From positions 1-64,000 of the forward strand of contig ONLL01000012.1 of NCBI GenBank assembly GCA_900318685.1: a stretch of DNA of 64,000 nucleotides, read 5' to 3'. The notes beneath the pieces are model-generated. The model ran no database searches, was not told where the DNA came from, and saw nothing but the letters and a program-made list of their open reading frames with translations. This DNA comes from an uncultured Prevotellaceae bacterium (lineage in GTDB: Bacteria > Bacteroidota > Bacteroidia > Bacteroidales > Bacteroidaceae). Position numbers and translations under genes: made by a program. Shown in pieces: positions 17,601 to 25,232 of the stretch (its first letter is position 1; every line of letters begins with the position of its first letter).

Positions 17601-17927
17601 GCCAACGGTGCCATCACCTTCGACCTCATGGATAACGGCATGCGTGGAGCTGCCATCTTCCGCAACGGTGTGTTTGTTGGCCTCTCCTTCGATGGTCTCT
17701 TCCCCATTGACGTCGACCCCGCCACTGACGAGCTGACTATCCGTGTCATCAACATGATGGGTGGCTTTGGTCCTGCCTCACATGTCACCGGCACCATCAC
17801 CAAGGTTCACACCCTGGAAGCCTCCGCTTCTCAGCCCGCTGTCATCTACAACATGATGGGCATCCCCGTCCAGCAGCCTGTCAGCGGCTTATACATCGTC
17901 AACGGCAAAAAGGTCGTGATGAAGTGA
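14607..17927 (+). CDS. Secreted pectin methylesterase, CE8 family, multidomain
   Basis: The 1,106-residue protein has a signal peptide, about 620 residues of beta-rich N-terminal modules, and a CE8 pectinesterase beta-helix from about residue 665. Catalytic motifs are SYQDTYY (about 811), GTVDFICGGGDVRF (about 826) and GRTWQNQP (about 890). It removes methyl esters from homogalacturonan and so prepares the substrate of the PL1 enzyme encoded just upstream. The C-terminus (YNMMGIPVQQPVSGLYIVNGKK, cut short here: begins YNMMGIPVQQ) is the Prevotella-style tail also seen on the lyase, suggesting a shared export or anchoring route. A 990-codon antisense frame over it is a codon-bias artefact. Confidence 0.9.
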   Translation: MNNSLRFSLLSFLLLLCGMTYADTDHYLAVQQDETQDITGTWSYADADVMAATMACSGSQEAGEVEAIEKNGLKMIVEANGASFRNNGDNIQVRTGAVFKIPVRSAGDLITVVGYPGYSRYTIGSSDEVLTDESTYIAKRSDAEAGYVAITSADGNNYYKSLSVVQYAQPEAITLDNEPATATFPFNEGTEGQTATFSNADYFLNSKVNYGEGLFIKDKNNGSGFDMTRFEPTAQNNSVDETNAIRFLIQPKPGFVFTPTKVALKTTRFGTDNGLLDIAWQNADGTAVTLATEVKPNRNNGSNPAIASEEGQKFSDLSYEVKDATPGEGVCGLLVNLYHLQSGKQIGFADIVIEGVLNGSEEDVPVLASFKVNGIEYAAEDVFGDLFEATLELPNGSPMVSAENPLTDVTAVNGTIGEIIYEGTATSCKVTIPMAAGDIQMSYVLNVVYKPYFTLEYLDCEGKVITTQQVEKDAAIGEFALDIADVPATKDGYKARGWFKKAVLGEKFTTADIITSNTQLHAIQTEIEEVSTHKKYTFNLADPFFYAEDHEAFIPSGDKFYYHDGQHGWAFSGNNKIDLLVGPKATVTVTLCRYGSANDIVVTDANGNELGTLPGMNSENVDGEIVAFNYEGEGGTITLNLSSSGEMYIHGVKIANIAEVNFDMQGDWYIVKAGDAGSLLDVLDVVNGKNASKDAQRAFIFLPDGTYDLDATVKTAISGHNISIIGQSMDNTIIVTKPDRSIEGLGSADMLHNSGTNLYLQDLTLKNALDYYGALSGGQVGGRAAVLQDAGTRTIGKNVRMLSYQDTYYSSNASQQAYWETCDIHGTVDFICGGGDVRFQNTTISLEPRNTNGTGGRTVTAPTTTTQFGYVFDGCNVVDLAAGKGDWNFGRTWQNQPICVYLNTTLDDNAKNTLVSSRWTQKGMNNKDPKLFGEYGTKDASGNDITPASNIINSFGGAFETILSAEQAAAFAYDKMFSDWYPAVMARQIDAEAAHPVYANGAITFDLMDNGMRGAAIFRNGVFVGLSFDGLFPIDVDPATDELTIRVINMMGGFGPASHVTGTITKVHTLEASASQPAVIYNMMGIPVQQPVSGLYIVNGKKVVMK

Positions 17928-17936
17928 GCTTAGTAG

Positions 17937-18112
17937 ACACCCGTGTGGCACTTTGCGAGTCCTCCTTGCGGAAGAAGCAAGTCAAAGTTTCGCACGGGTG
18001 TATCGAAAGGTGGTGACTTGATAAAGTAAAACAACTTGTTTTACCTTCGCTCGTGGCTGACTTTGGTCATCAAAGTAGGCCACTTTGACAAGTAAAACAA
18101 GTTGTTTTACTT
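17937..18112 (+). terminator. Complex of inverted repeats after the pectinase genes
   Basis: ACACCCGTG (17937-17945) pairs with CACGGGTGT (17993-18001). Next come two versions of one palindrome: AAGTAAAACAA-C-TTGTTTTACCTT around 18024-18046 and the perfect AAGTAAAACAA-G-TTGTTTTACTT at 18090-18112. They fill most of the 339-bp gap between the CE8 gene and the HU-like gene. Termination is likely; the duplicated palindrome could equally be a binding site. No gene is visible here. Confidence 0.6.
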
Positions 18113-18196
18113 TAGCAAGTCGCAGACTAAGGAAACCGAACTCCCAAGGGCGCATCTTGCAGATGGGTCATCAGGGTGATGAAAAACATAGGGGAG

Positions 18197-18262
18197 GGCA
18201 ATCAAAATAATAGATTAAGGTAGCTAAGACAATAGATTAAGGCAATCAATAACACAACATAC
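18197..18262. repeat. 22-bp-period repeat upstream of the HU-like gene
   Basis: ATAGATTAAGG occurs at 18210 and 18232 (22 bp apart), and GGCAATCAA at 18197 and 18241 (44 bp apart), so the stretch is two and a half copies of a 22-bp unit ending 4 bp before the ATG at 18267. The position suggests an operator or promoter region. No good -33/-7 promoter is visible. Confidence 0.65.
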
Positions 18263-18266
18263 GATT

Positions 18267-18683
18267 ATGGCAGTACACATTAAACTAGTAAGAAACAACA
18301 TCAAGAGCAGCAGCTCGTACGGGAAGTATTTTGCAAAAGCCGTGAGCCAGGGTGAGGTGACGCTCAAGGACTTGGCCGCCGATGCCTGTCGCAACAGCAG
18401 TCTCTCGCATGGCGCTGTCATCCATGTGGTGACGGAGCTGGAGGACATGCTCAAGCAGCGGCTCTCAGAAGGGCAGACGGTGCGCATCGAAGGCATCGGC
18501 AGTTTTAGCCTGCGCGTAGAGAGTATCGGAGTGGACGACCCGAAGTCGTTCAACCTGCGTTACCACATCAAGCGCATCATCTGCGGCTTCCTCCCTGCAG
18601 GTCATCGCAGGCGCGACCACCGCATTAGCTATAATTTCTGCGAGGATGTGAAGACGGTCTGGCAGATTGGGGCTAAACCGTAG
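18267..18683 (+). CDS. HU-like DNA-binding protein
   Basis: The 138-residue protein belongs to the Bacteroidetes HU-like group: an N-terminal helix region (KSSSSYGKYFAKAVSQGEVTLKD, first part KSSSSYGKYF), the dimerisation segment and the beta-arm GIGSFSLRVES, then a basic C-terminal extension that keeps the HU-type RYHIKRIICGFLPAG stretch. It would bind DNA non-specifically as a dimer. It stands alone, convergent with aroB, with 22-bp repeats directly in front of it, which makes self-regulation a reasonable guess. Confidence 0.8.
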   Translation: MAVHIKLVRNNIKSSSSYGKYFAKAVSQGEVTLKDLAADACRNSSLSHGAVIHVVTELEDMLKQRLSEGQTVRIEGIGSFSLRVESIGVDDPKSFNLRYHIKRIICGFLPAGHRRRDHRISYNFCEDVKTVWQIGAKP

Positions 18684-18713
18684 CCCTCAGTCCTCAGACC
18701 ATTGGCATCGTAG

Positions 18714-19829
18714 TCACATCCCCTCGCGATAGAAGTCGAGGGCTTCCTCTATCTCCTGCTTGGTAGCGGTCTGATTGATGCGGATGTCGCCAATATCGCC
18801 GAGGAGGGTGAAGTTGATCTGCCCGGCGATGTTCTTCTTGTCGTGCGTCATGAGCTGAAGGAGAGTGGGGTAGTCGTGGCAGGTGATGGGCATGCGGCCG
18901 TAATGCTCGAAGATGAAGTGTACCACCTGGCGCATACGATCGACCGGGAAGCCTGTCTTGATGACGCTTAGGTATAGCTCGCAGACGAGGCCCCAGGCGA
19001 CGGCATAGCCATGTAGAATGGGGGCCTCCTTCTCCTGCCCCCTCCAACTGGAGGGGTTGTTTAATGCGTAGGATTCGAAGGCGTGGCCGATGGTGTGACC
19101 TAGGTTGAGGGCTTTGCGCAGGCCTTGCTCCGTAGGGTCTCGGAGGACGATGCGCTGCTTCACCTGGACGCTCTCGTCCACCATGCGTTTGAGTTCTTGC
19201 ATATCAGGGTGCTCGATGTCAAAAGAGAGCAAGCCTCTCTCTGCGCCCTTCTCAAAAAGGGAGGGGGCTCCCTCCTTATGGAGGGGAGAGATCAGCCCAT
19301 GCTTCAGCATCTCGGCATAGCCCGAAAGGATGTTCTCCCTGTCGAGTGTCTTCAGGAAGATCGTATCGAGAATGACAGACGATGCATTGCGGAATACGCC
19401 TAGCTCGTTCTTCAGCCCTCCGAAGTTGATGCCCGTCTTGCCGCCCACGCTGGCATCGACCATAGCGAGCAGCGTGGTGGGTATATTAATAAGGTGTATG
19501 CCGCGCTTGAAGGTGGAGGCAGCGAAGCCCCCCAGGTCGGTGACCATGCCTCCGCCGAGGTTGATGAGCAGCGAATGGCGCGTGGCTCCCTGTCGCTGCA
19601 GCTCCTCCCACACATGAGTGAGGCTCTGCAGGTTCTTGTGGTCGTCGCCGGCAGGGATGACAATATGATGTGCATCGGCCAGGCAGCTGTAGCTGCTGAC
19701 CACGGGCCAGCAGAGCTGCTGCGTGGTCTCGTCGGTGAGCACCAGCAGACGGTCAGGCCGGCATTCCTCGATAGCCTTTGAAAGTGCTTCCTCGAGGTTG
19801 TGCGAGATGATGACTTTCTGTTCTTCCAT
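18714..19829 (-). CDS. aroB: 3-Dehydroquinate synthase
   Basis: AroB converts DAHP to 3-dehydroquinate, the second step towards chorismate, the substrate of TrpE in this window. The 371-residue protein has GGGMVTDLGGFAAS, IPTTLLAMVDASVGGKTG, the metal-site region ALNLGHTIGHAFES and HGYAVAWG. Two in-frame inserts are foreign: SPLHKEGAPSLFEKGAE after MLKHGLI, and NNPSSWRGQEKEA just after the HAFES metal motif. Both are translations of GC-rich palindromic repeats. All visible catalytic motifs remain intact. Convergent with the HU-like gene and divergent from the outer-membrane protein gene. Confidence 0.95.
   Translation of the reverse strand: MEEQKVIISHNLEEALSKAIEECRPDRLLVLTDETTQQLCWPVVSSYSCLADAHHIVIPAGDDHKNLQSLTHVWEELQRQGATRHSLLINLGGGMVTDLGGFAASTFKRGIHLINIPTTLLAMVDASVGGKTGINFGGLKNELGVFRNASSVILDTIFLKTLDRENILSGYAEMLKHGLISPLHKEGAPSLFEKGAERGLLSFDIEHPDMQELKRMVDESVQVKQRIVLRDPTEQGLRKALNLGHTIGHAFESYALNNPSSWRGQEKEAPILHGYAVAWGLVCELYLSVIKTGFPVDRMRQVVHFIFEHYGRMPITCHDYPTLLQLMTHDKKNIAGQINFTLLGDIGDIRINQTATKQEIEEALDFYREGM
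19039..19056. repeat. Palindromic repeat inside aroB, copy 1
   Basis: CCCCTCCA-AC-TGGAGGGG has perfect 8-bp arms and is read on the minus strand as PSSWRG. The same palindrome with longer arms occurs at 42895-42916. Confidence 0.75.
19245..19290. repeat. Palindromic repeat inside aroB, copy 2
   Basis: Two adjacent hairpins, CCCTT/AAGGG and CTCCCTCC/GGAGGGGAG, form a compound palindrome of about 46 bp. It is read in frame as a Gly/Pro/Lys/Glu-rich insert in AroB. Confidence 0.7.
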
Positions 19830-19866
19830 AAGAAACCGTGTTGGTCACGTTTATTTGTTTCGGGCG

Positions 19867-19898
19867 CAAAATTACTCAAAACTTTTCATCCTGCCAAC
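19867..19898 (-). promoter_or_regulatory. Promoter of aroB
   Basis: On the minus strand TAATTTTG (19874-19867) is preceded after 20 bp by GTTG (19898-19895), fitting the Bacteroidetes consensus, about 38 bp before the aroB ATG at 19829. Confidence 0.6.
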
Positions 19899-20016
19899 AA
19901 AAGCGCTGCTATTTTTGAAACATAACGGCAAAAAAGATTTTTTTCGAAATAGTTTTAAACCTTTCGGAGGGGCGTCCGTCAGAGTAGATAGTTATGATAA
20001 AAAAGTAAACCTAGCA

Positions 20017-23000
20017 ATGAAACGAATTCTACTCTTGATGGCCGTGATGCTGTCGGCGGCCCTCTCCATCGAGGCACAGCGCACAATTACAGGAACAATC
20101 GTAGACAAAGTAAGCAACGAGCCTGCCATGCAGGCTTCGGTGCAGCTGTTGAAGGCCGACAGCACGCGTGTGGCCAGCACCGCTTCGAGCACCAGCGGCA
20201 AGTTTACGCTGACGGCTCCCCAGGACGGTAAGTACCTGGTGAAGGTGACATACGTGGGCTACAAGACCCTGTTCAAGGATGTGACCATGAGTGGCCAGCC
20301 CGTGCAGCTGGGCACGCTGAGCCTGGAGGAGGATGCCACGCTGCTGAAGAACGTGATGGTGGTGAAGAACGTGGCCAAGGTACAGTCGAAGGGCGATACC
20401 CTGATATATAATGCCGATGCCTTCAAGACCCCCGAGGGATCGGTGGTGGAGGAGCTGGTGAAGCGCCTGCCGGGTGCTGAGGTCGACGAGAGCGGCAACA
20501 TCAAGATCAACGGTAAGCAGGTGAGTAAGATCAAGGTGGATAACAAGGAGTTTGGCGATGCCCAGACGGCATTGAAGAATCTGCCTGCCAACATCGTGGA
20601 GCGCATCCGTGCCTACGACGAGAAGAGCGACCTGGCTCGTATCACCGGCATCGACGATGGTAATGAGCAGACGGTGCTCGACTTCGGTCTGCGTGCCGGC
20701 ATGAACCGTGGTACGGTGGCCAACATCGACCTGGGTGCGGGTACGAAGGACCGCTACACCAGCCGTATCTTCGGCATGTATATGAGAGGTGACTATCGCG
20801 TGATGGCCATGGGTAATGCTGCCAATGCCAACGAAGGCATGGGCGGCGGCGGCCGCCGTTTCGGCGGTGGTGGCGGCATGGGCGGCGGTGGCCTGAACGC
20901 TCAGAAGACCGGCATGGTGAACCTTAACTACGAGAAGACCGACAGGATCATTGCTCAGGCCAGCGTGAACATGAACCACCGCGACGGCGACACCTGGTCG
21001 CGCCGTTCGAGCGAGAACTTCGTGGGTACCACTTCGTCGTTCCAGAACTCTATCAACCAGAGCTATTCCCGCTCGCATAACTGGAGTGCACAAGGACGTA
21101 TCGAGTGGACGCCCGACACGCTGTGGAACATCAGCTTCCGTCCGCAGTGGAGTTACGGCACTAACGACAGCCGCAGCGGGAATACATCGGCTACGTTCAA
21201 TGCCGATCCCTATGACAAGATCAACTATCAGCTCGACGGAGCCGTGATGCATGAGATCGTGAAGAACGGAGGTGACCTGAGCGACATCATCGTTAACGGA
21301 ACAAGCAACAGGTCGCTGAGCTACGGTGAGAACAAACGACTGGGTGGTACGCTGATGGTCAACCGCCTGCTGAGCGGCACCGGACGCAATCTCACCTTGC
21401 AGCTGACGGGTAACTATAGCAACAACGAGAATCAGCAGATGTCGAGCAACCAGACGAAGCTCTTCCAGTCGACTGCAACTTTCAACGGTGTCAGTGGCCT
21501 GTCGGAATATCAGACCAACCGCTACAACCTCACTCCTACGAAATCGTGGGACTACAGTGTGCGCGCAACATATAGTGAGCCCGTCGCCTATGCCACATTC
21601 CTGCAGTTCAGCTATACCTTCCAGTATCGCAACAACGAGAACGACCGTTCGACGTTCGACTATTCTAATCCTCTGCTTTCAGATCCTACGAGGGGCTTTA
21701 ACTTCAACGACGTGTCGAACGGCTACCGTCAGTGGAACAACTATTTCAGCTTGGTAGACAATGGCTATCAGCCTCATTCTGGCGACCAGTACTATACGAA
21801 GGATCAGAGCCGCTACTCAGCCTATAAGAATTACATCCACACAGGAGAGCTGATGCTGCGTTTCATTCGCAATACCTACGACTTCAATGTGGGCGTGCAG
21901 GTGATTCCACAGTCATCGGAGTACACACAGCGCTATCTGGGCGTCGACACCGTCGTCAATCGTACCGTCACGAACTGGAGTCCAACGGCCAACTTCCGTT
22001 GGCGCTTCTCACAGCAGGGTAACCTGCGCTTTGAGTACCGAGGCAGCACCAGTCAGCCGTCGATCGAGCAGCTGCTCGTCATCAACGATGATACCGACCC
22101 CCTGAACAAGACAACGGGTAACGCTGACCTGAAGCCTTCGTTCACTCAGAGCTTCAACCTGCGTTATAACGACTATTTCATGACTCGTCAGCGCTTTATC
22201 AATGCTAATGCTAACTTCTCGACAACGTCGAACAGCATTGCCAACAAGGTGAGCTACGACCCGACGACCGGCGGACGCACCAGCCGTCCCGAGAACATCA
22301 ATGGTAACTGGAACGCAGGTGCTAATGTGATGTTCAGTTCGGCCATCGACACACTGGGATACTTCAGCTACAGCGTCTCGCTCAATGATAACTACAACCA
22401 CCGTGTGAGCTATCTCGACCAGAACAGACAATCTGTGAAGAATGCTACCAACTCGAATAACATCGGCAGCCGTCTGGGACTTTCCTATCGTAACGACTGG
22501 CTGGAGGTGGAGCTCAATGGTTCGCTGAACTATAACTATACACGTAACGAGCTGCAGCCGCAGTCGAACCTTGACACCTGGAGCTTCGCCTACGGATTTA
22601 ATACCACGCTGACCTTGCCTTGGGGTACACAGATTGCTACCGACATGGGTATGAATAGCCGTCGCGGTTATAGCGATGCTTCGATGAACACCAACGAGCT
22701 CATCTGGAATGCTCAGATCTCGCACAGCCTGCTGCGTGGCAAGCCACTGACACTCATGCTGCAGTTCTTTGACATCCTTGGTCAGCAGTCGAACTTCTCA
22801 CGTACCATTTCGGCTATGTCGCGTACCGATAACGAGTACAACGCTGTCACAAGCTATATCATGTTCCGCGCCAGCTATCGTCTGAATCTCTTTGGAACGC
22901 GCGAGGCTCGTCAGGGCATGCGTGGCATGATGGGCATGGGCATGGGAATGGGCGGAGGCCGTGGTGGCAACCGTGGTGGTCGTGGCGGTGGCGGCTTCGG

Positions 23001-23052
23001 CGGAGGCGGCGGCTTCGGCGGCGGTGGTTTCGGTGGCCCTGGACGCTTCTAA
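20017..23052 (+). CDS. TonB-dependent-receptor-like outer membrane beta-barrel protein, Gly-rich
   Basis: The start at 20017 gives a clean signal peptide (MKRILLLMAVMLSAALSIEA) and a 1,011-residue protein. An upstream in-frame extension lies in the aroB promoter and is rejected. Residues about 22-110 are a carboxypeptidase-regulatory-like beta-sandwich (ITGTIVDKVSNEPAMQASVQ), followed by a plug-like region (GDTLIYNADAF, VEELVKRLPGAEVD) and a barrel of the OMP_b-brl_3 type. Two very Gly-rich, low-complexity stretches stand out: about residues 273-295 and the C-terminus from about 968. There is no SusD partner, so it is not a standard SusC; the ligand is unknown. Confidence 0.82.
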   Translation: MKRILLLMAVMLSAALSIEAQRTITGTIVDKVSNEPAMQASVQLLKADSTRVASTASSTSGKFTLTAPQDGKYLVKVTYVGYKTLFKDVTMSGQPVQLGTLSLEEDATLLKNVMVVKNVAKVQSKGDTLIYNADAFKTPEGSVVEELVKRLPGAEVDESGNIKINGKQVSKIKVDNKEFGDAQTALKNLPANIVERIRAYDEKSDLARITGIDDGNEQTVLDFGLRAGMNRGTVANIDLGAGTKDRYTSRIFGMYMRGDYRVMAMGNAANANEGMGGGGRRFGGGGGMGGGGLNAQKTGMVNLNYEKTDRIIAQASVNMNHRDGDTWSRRSSENFVGTTSSFQNSINQSYSRSHNWSAQGRIEWTPDTLWNISFRPQWSYGTNDSRSGNTSATFNADPYDKINYQLDGAVMHEIVKNGGDLSDIIVNGTSNRSLSYGENKRLGGTLMVNRLLSGTGRNLTLQLTGNYSNNENQQMSSNQTKLFQSTATFNGVSGLSEYQTNRYNLTPTKSWDYSVRATYSEPVAYATFLQFSYTFQYRNNENDRSTFDYSNPLLSDPTRGFNFNDVSNGYRQWNNYFSLVDNGYQPHSGDQYYTKDQSRYSAYKNYIHTGELMLRFIRNTYDFNVGVQVIPQSSEYTQRYLGVDTVVNRTVTNWSPTANFRWRFSQQGNLRFEYRGSTSQPSIEQLLVINDDTDPLNKTTGNADLKPSFTQSFNLRYNDYFMTRQRFINANANFSTTSNSIANKVSYDPTTGGRTSRPENINGNWNAGANVMFSSAIDTLGYFSYSVSLNDNYNHRVSYLDQNRQSVKNATNSNNIGSRLGLSYRNDWLEVELNGSLNYNYTRNELQPQSNLDTWSFAYGFNTTLTLPWGTQIATDMGMNSRRGYSDASMNTNELIWNAQISHSLLRGKPLTLMLQFFDILGQQSNFSRTISAMSRTDNEYNAVTSYIMFRASYRLNLFGTREARQGMRGMMGMGMGMGGGRGGNRGGRGGGGFGGGGGFGGGGFGGPGRF

Positions 23053-23075
23053 GACATCAAGATTAATAAAAACAT

Positions 23076-23118
23076 CAAGGGCAGCTATTCTGGATGAGCC
23101 AAAGAATAGCTGCCCTTG
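23076..23118. terminator. Strong terminator hairpin
   Basis: AAGGGCAGCTATTCT (23077-23091) and AGAATAGCTGCCCTT (23103-23117) form a perfect 15-bp stem, 16 bp with the flanking C-G pair, around an 11-nt loop, 24 bp after the stop of the outer-membrane protein gene. Because it is symmetric it may serve both converging genes. Confidence 0.85.
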
Positions 23119-23141
23119 TTGTCTAAATATTGTCTTTGTTG

Positions 23142-23205
23142 TCTTGATGTCAAAGAAATAGTTCTTGTTGTCTTGATGTCAAAAACAGTTGCTCTTGATG
23201 TCAAA
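23142..23205. repeat. Direct repeat TCTTGATGTCAAA
   Basis: TCTTGATGTCAAA occurs at 23142, 23171 and 23193 (29 and 22 bp apart), with related TTGTTGTCT words before it. It lies between the terminator and the DUF5606 stop. Similar TTGTTGTCT words occur at 63210-63240. Confidence 0.65.
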
Positions 23206-23211
23206 AAGGAA

Positions 23212-23649
23212 CTAGGCTCGGTCGTCGATATTGTCGCCCTCGGTGGGTTTCATCTCCTCCTTGAAGTCAGTGATACCGGCCTTGATGAGGATGTTGTACC
23301 ACTGAATGAGCTTCTTGATGTCGCTGCCATGAACACGCTCGCGGTCGAAGTTGGGCAGCACGTGGCTGAAATACTCAAAGAGCTCGTCTCCCTTGGCTTT
23401 CTTAATGTCGATGGGCGAGGGCTTACCCTCTTCCAGGGTCTTCAGACTGTCAAGGACATTCATCAGAGGCACATCGTCGCCGTCGGTGAACATGGCGATA
23501 TCTGACAGCGAGGTGATACGGTCGGTGGCAAAGGCAGGCATGCGCTTATGGCTTTCATCGAGCGACTCTACGATGAGGTTGCCCTTGCCACGTGAAATGA
23601 GTTTGTAAAGACCGGGTTTACCGGAAATTGCTAGAATTGTCTGTTCCAT
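23212..23649 (-). CDS. DUF5606 family protein
   Basis: The 145-residue cytoplasmic protein starts ILAISGKPGLYKLISRGKGN, the characteristic opening of a family known only from Bacteroidetes and annotated DUF5606. It has no signal peptide or membrane segment. The beta-rich N-terminal half (residues 1-60) resembles a small SH3-like barrel; the rest is helical. It is the last gene of the run nusB-yajC-ybbR-coaE-DUF5606, 3 nt after coaE. Function unknown. Confidence 0.8.
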   Translation of the reverse strand: MEQTILAISGKPGLYKLISRGKGNLIVESLDESHKRMPAFATDRITSLSDIAMFTDGDDVPLMNVLDSLKTLEEGKPSPIDIKKAKGDELFEYFSHVLPNFDRERVHGSDIKKLIQWYNILIKAGITDFKEEMKPTEGDNIDDRA

Positions 23650-23652
23650 GAT

Positions 23653-24231
23653 TTACTGTTGTATGTTTGTAATGATTCTTTCTATTTGTGGTAGTAACGG
23701 CAGCAGACCGTCGTTCACGATCTCGTAGTCAGCTAGGCTTCGTACCTGCTCTTGTGGCCATTGCCGCTCAATCCACTGCCGTGCTTTTAGCTCAGGGATG
23801 CCGTCGCGCAGCATGATGCGCTGCAGGCGTACGCCGTCAGGAGCTGTGACGACAATGACCTTGTCGACCAGTCGGTCGAACCCCGACTCATAGAGTATGG
23901 CGCACTCCATCCACTGCTTTCCACTCTGGATGAAGTCGGTGGCCACGGCAGGATGAACGATGGCGTCGATGGCATGGGCATGATCGTCGGAACTGAGCAG
24001 GAACTGGGCCACGGCAGCTTTGTTGAGCTGGTCGCCGATGTAAGTGTCGGGACCGATGAGTTGCGTCAGCTGTTGACGAAGATCGGGTGAGCATCGCATG
24101 AGGCGCTTGGCTGCTGCATCGCAGTCGTAGACATCGATGCCCCGGCGCTGCAAGAGACGACACACGTAGCTCTTGCCGCTGCCTATGCCTCCTGTGATGG
24201 CTATGCGGGGTGGGGTGCTGTGGCTGCTCAT
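23653..24231 (-). CDS. coaE: Dephospho-CoA kinase
   Basis: CoaE phosphorylates dephospho-CoA in the last step of coenzyme A synthesis. The 192-residue P-loop kinase has the Walker A motif ITGGIGSGKS and the DCDAAAKRL substrate region. The start at 24231 overlaps the stop of the ybbR-like gene (ATGA), a typical coupled junction; the longer in-frame version starting at 24336 is rejected because it runs through that gene. Confidence 0.93.
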   Translation of the reverse strand: MSSHSTPPRIAITGGIGSGKSYVCRLLQRRGIDVYDCDAAAKRLMRCSPDLRQQLTQLIGPDTYIGDQLNKAAVAQFLLSSDDHAHAIDAIVHPAVATDFIQSGKQWMECAILYESGFDRLVDKVIVVTAPDGVRLQRIMLRDGIPELKARQWIERQWPQEQVRSLADYEIVNDGLLPLLPQIERIITNIQQ

Positions 24232-25217
24232 GGCTGGTTGTCTGTCGCTACCTTCTCGATGAGGTAGTCCACCTGCTGGGTCTTCATCGTCACACGCTGG
24301 ATGCCCTCGGGCTGCTTGCGCAGGTAGACGTTGCATTGTGATGACGAGTCGCTGCTGATTTCGTTGTAGTCGGCCACAATGAGGAAGTCGGCAGCCGACA
24401 TGTTCTGGTAGTTCTTCATGCCCGTGACGAAACTCACTGAGAGCTTGGCAGGGAAGGTACGTAATCTTGTACCGGGAGGCATGTTCAAACCAACGACGGG
24501 GATGTTGTCGATGCTCACCTCAGTGAGCATGTCGGTTTGGAAGTTGATGGTCACTATGTCGGGAACGAGTTTCGCGCCTTCGATACGCTTCAAGCGCGCC
24601 TTCACAGTCAGTGAGTCGCGGAAGTCCTGATACTGCAGTGCCTCGGTGAACACCTTCTCAATGCTGTCGAGCTTGTCCTCTGAGGCATAGACTGTGATAC
24701 TGTCGGGCTGATAGGTCACGCTGGAGATGAAGTATAGCTGGTGGGGCTCCACCTTTCCCTGATAGGCAACGGGCACGGTCTTCTTCTCGCCGTTGTTGTA
24801 GTAGAACACCGTAGTCTCGGGCTTCACGCTGGCAGCCTTAGCCGATGCGGGCAGATGGGCATTGATGAGGCGCAGCATGTCGCTGGCAGGTACCGACCCA
24901 GTGCCGTCGGCATGGGCATAGCGGTTGAAGTCGATGTCGACGGGCAAGATGTCCTTCTTATATATATAAGTAATGAGGCTGATGCCTTTGTCGCGAACGT
25001 TGACGCGCAGGGTGTCGTTGTCGCCCGAGGTGATAACCACGTTCTTGGGCACATTGACAATGCGCACCGGTATCTTCATCTCTTGCTCGAAGCTCTCGTT
25101 GAGCGTGGTGAGCAACCAGAAGATACCAGCGACAAAAAGGAAGAACAGGAAAATCAGGAACTCCCTGTTGACCCATCCGAGCAGGTAGCGCCTGAGATTC
25201 TTGGTGACGTCGCCCAT
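24228..25217 (-). CDS. YbbR-like membrane-anchored protein
   Basis: The 329-residue protein has one N-terminal membrane segment (EFLIFLFFLFVAGIFWLLTTL, about residues 19-39) and then extracytoplasmic beta-rich repeats of the YbbR/CdaR type. In Firmicutes such proteins regulate the cyclic-di-AMP synthase; in Bacteroidetes the gene usually stands beside coaE, as here. No diadenylate cyclase gene is in the window. Its role here is unknown. Confidence 0.75.
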   Translation of the reverse strand: MGDVTKNLRRYLLGWVNREFLIFLFFLFVAGIFWLLTTLNESFEQEMKIPVRIVNVPKNVVITSGDNDTLRVNVRDKGISLITYIYKKDILPVDIDFNRYAHADGTGSVPASDMLRLINAHLPASAKAASVKPETTVFYYNNGEKKTVPVAYQGKVEPHQLYFISSVTYQPDSITVYASEDKLDSIEKVFTEALQYQDFRDSLTVKARLKRIEGAKLVPDIVTINFQTDMLTEVSIDNIPVVGLNMPPGTRLRTFPAKLSVSFVTGMKNYQNMSAADFLIVADYNEISSDSSSQCNVYLRKQPEGIQRVTMKTQQVDYLIEKVATDNQP

Positions 25218-25232
25218 CTGTGGTGGGGTGTG

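Noticed and set aside
19723-20016. N-terminal extension of the outer-membrane barrel gene
   Set aside because: It crosses the aroB start and promoter, and ATG 20017 gives a proper signal peptide.
20017-23052. SusC of a pectin utilisation locus
   Set aside because: No SusD gene follows, aroB and the HU-like gene separate it from the pectinases, and the barrel type looks like OMP_b-brl_3, not SusC.
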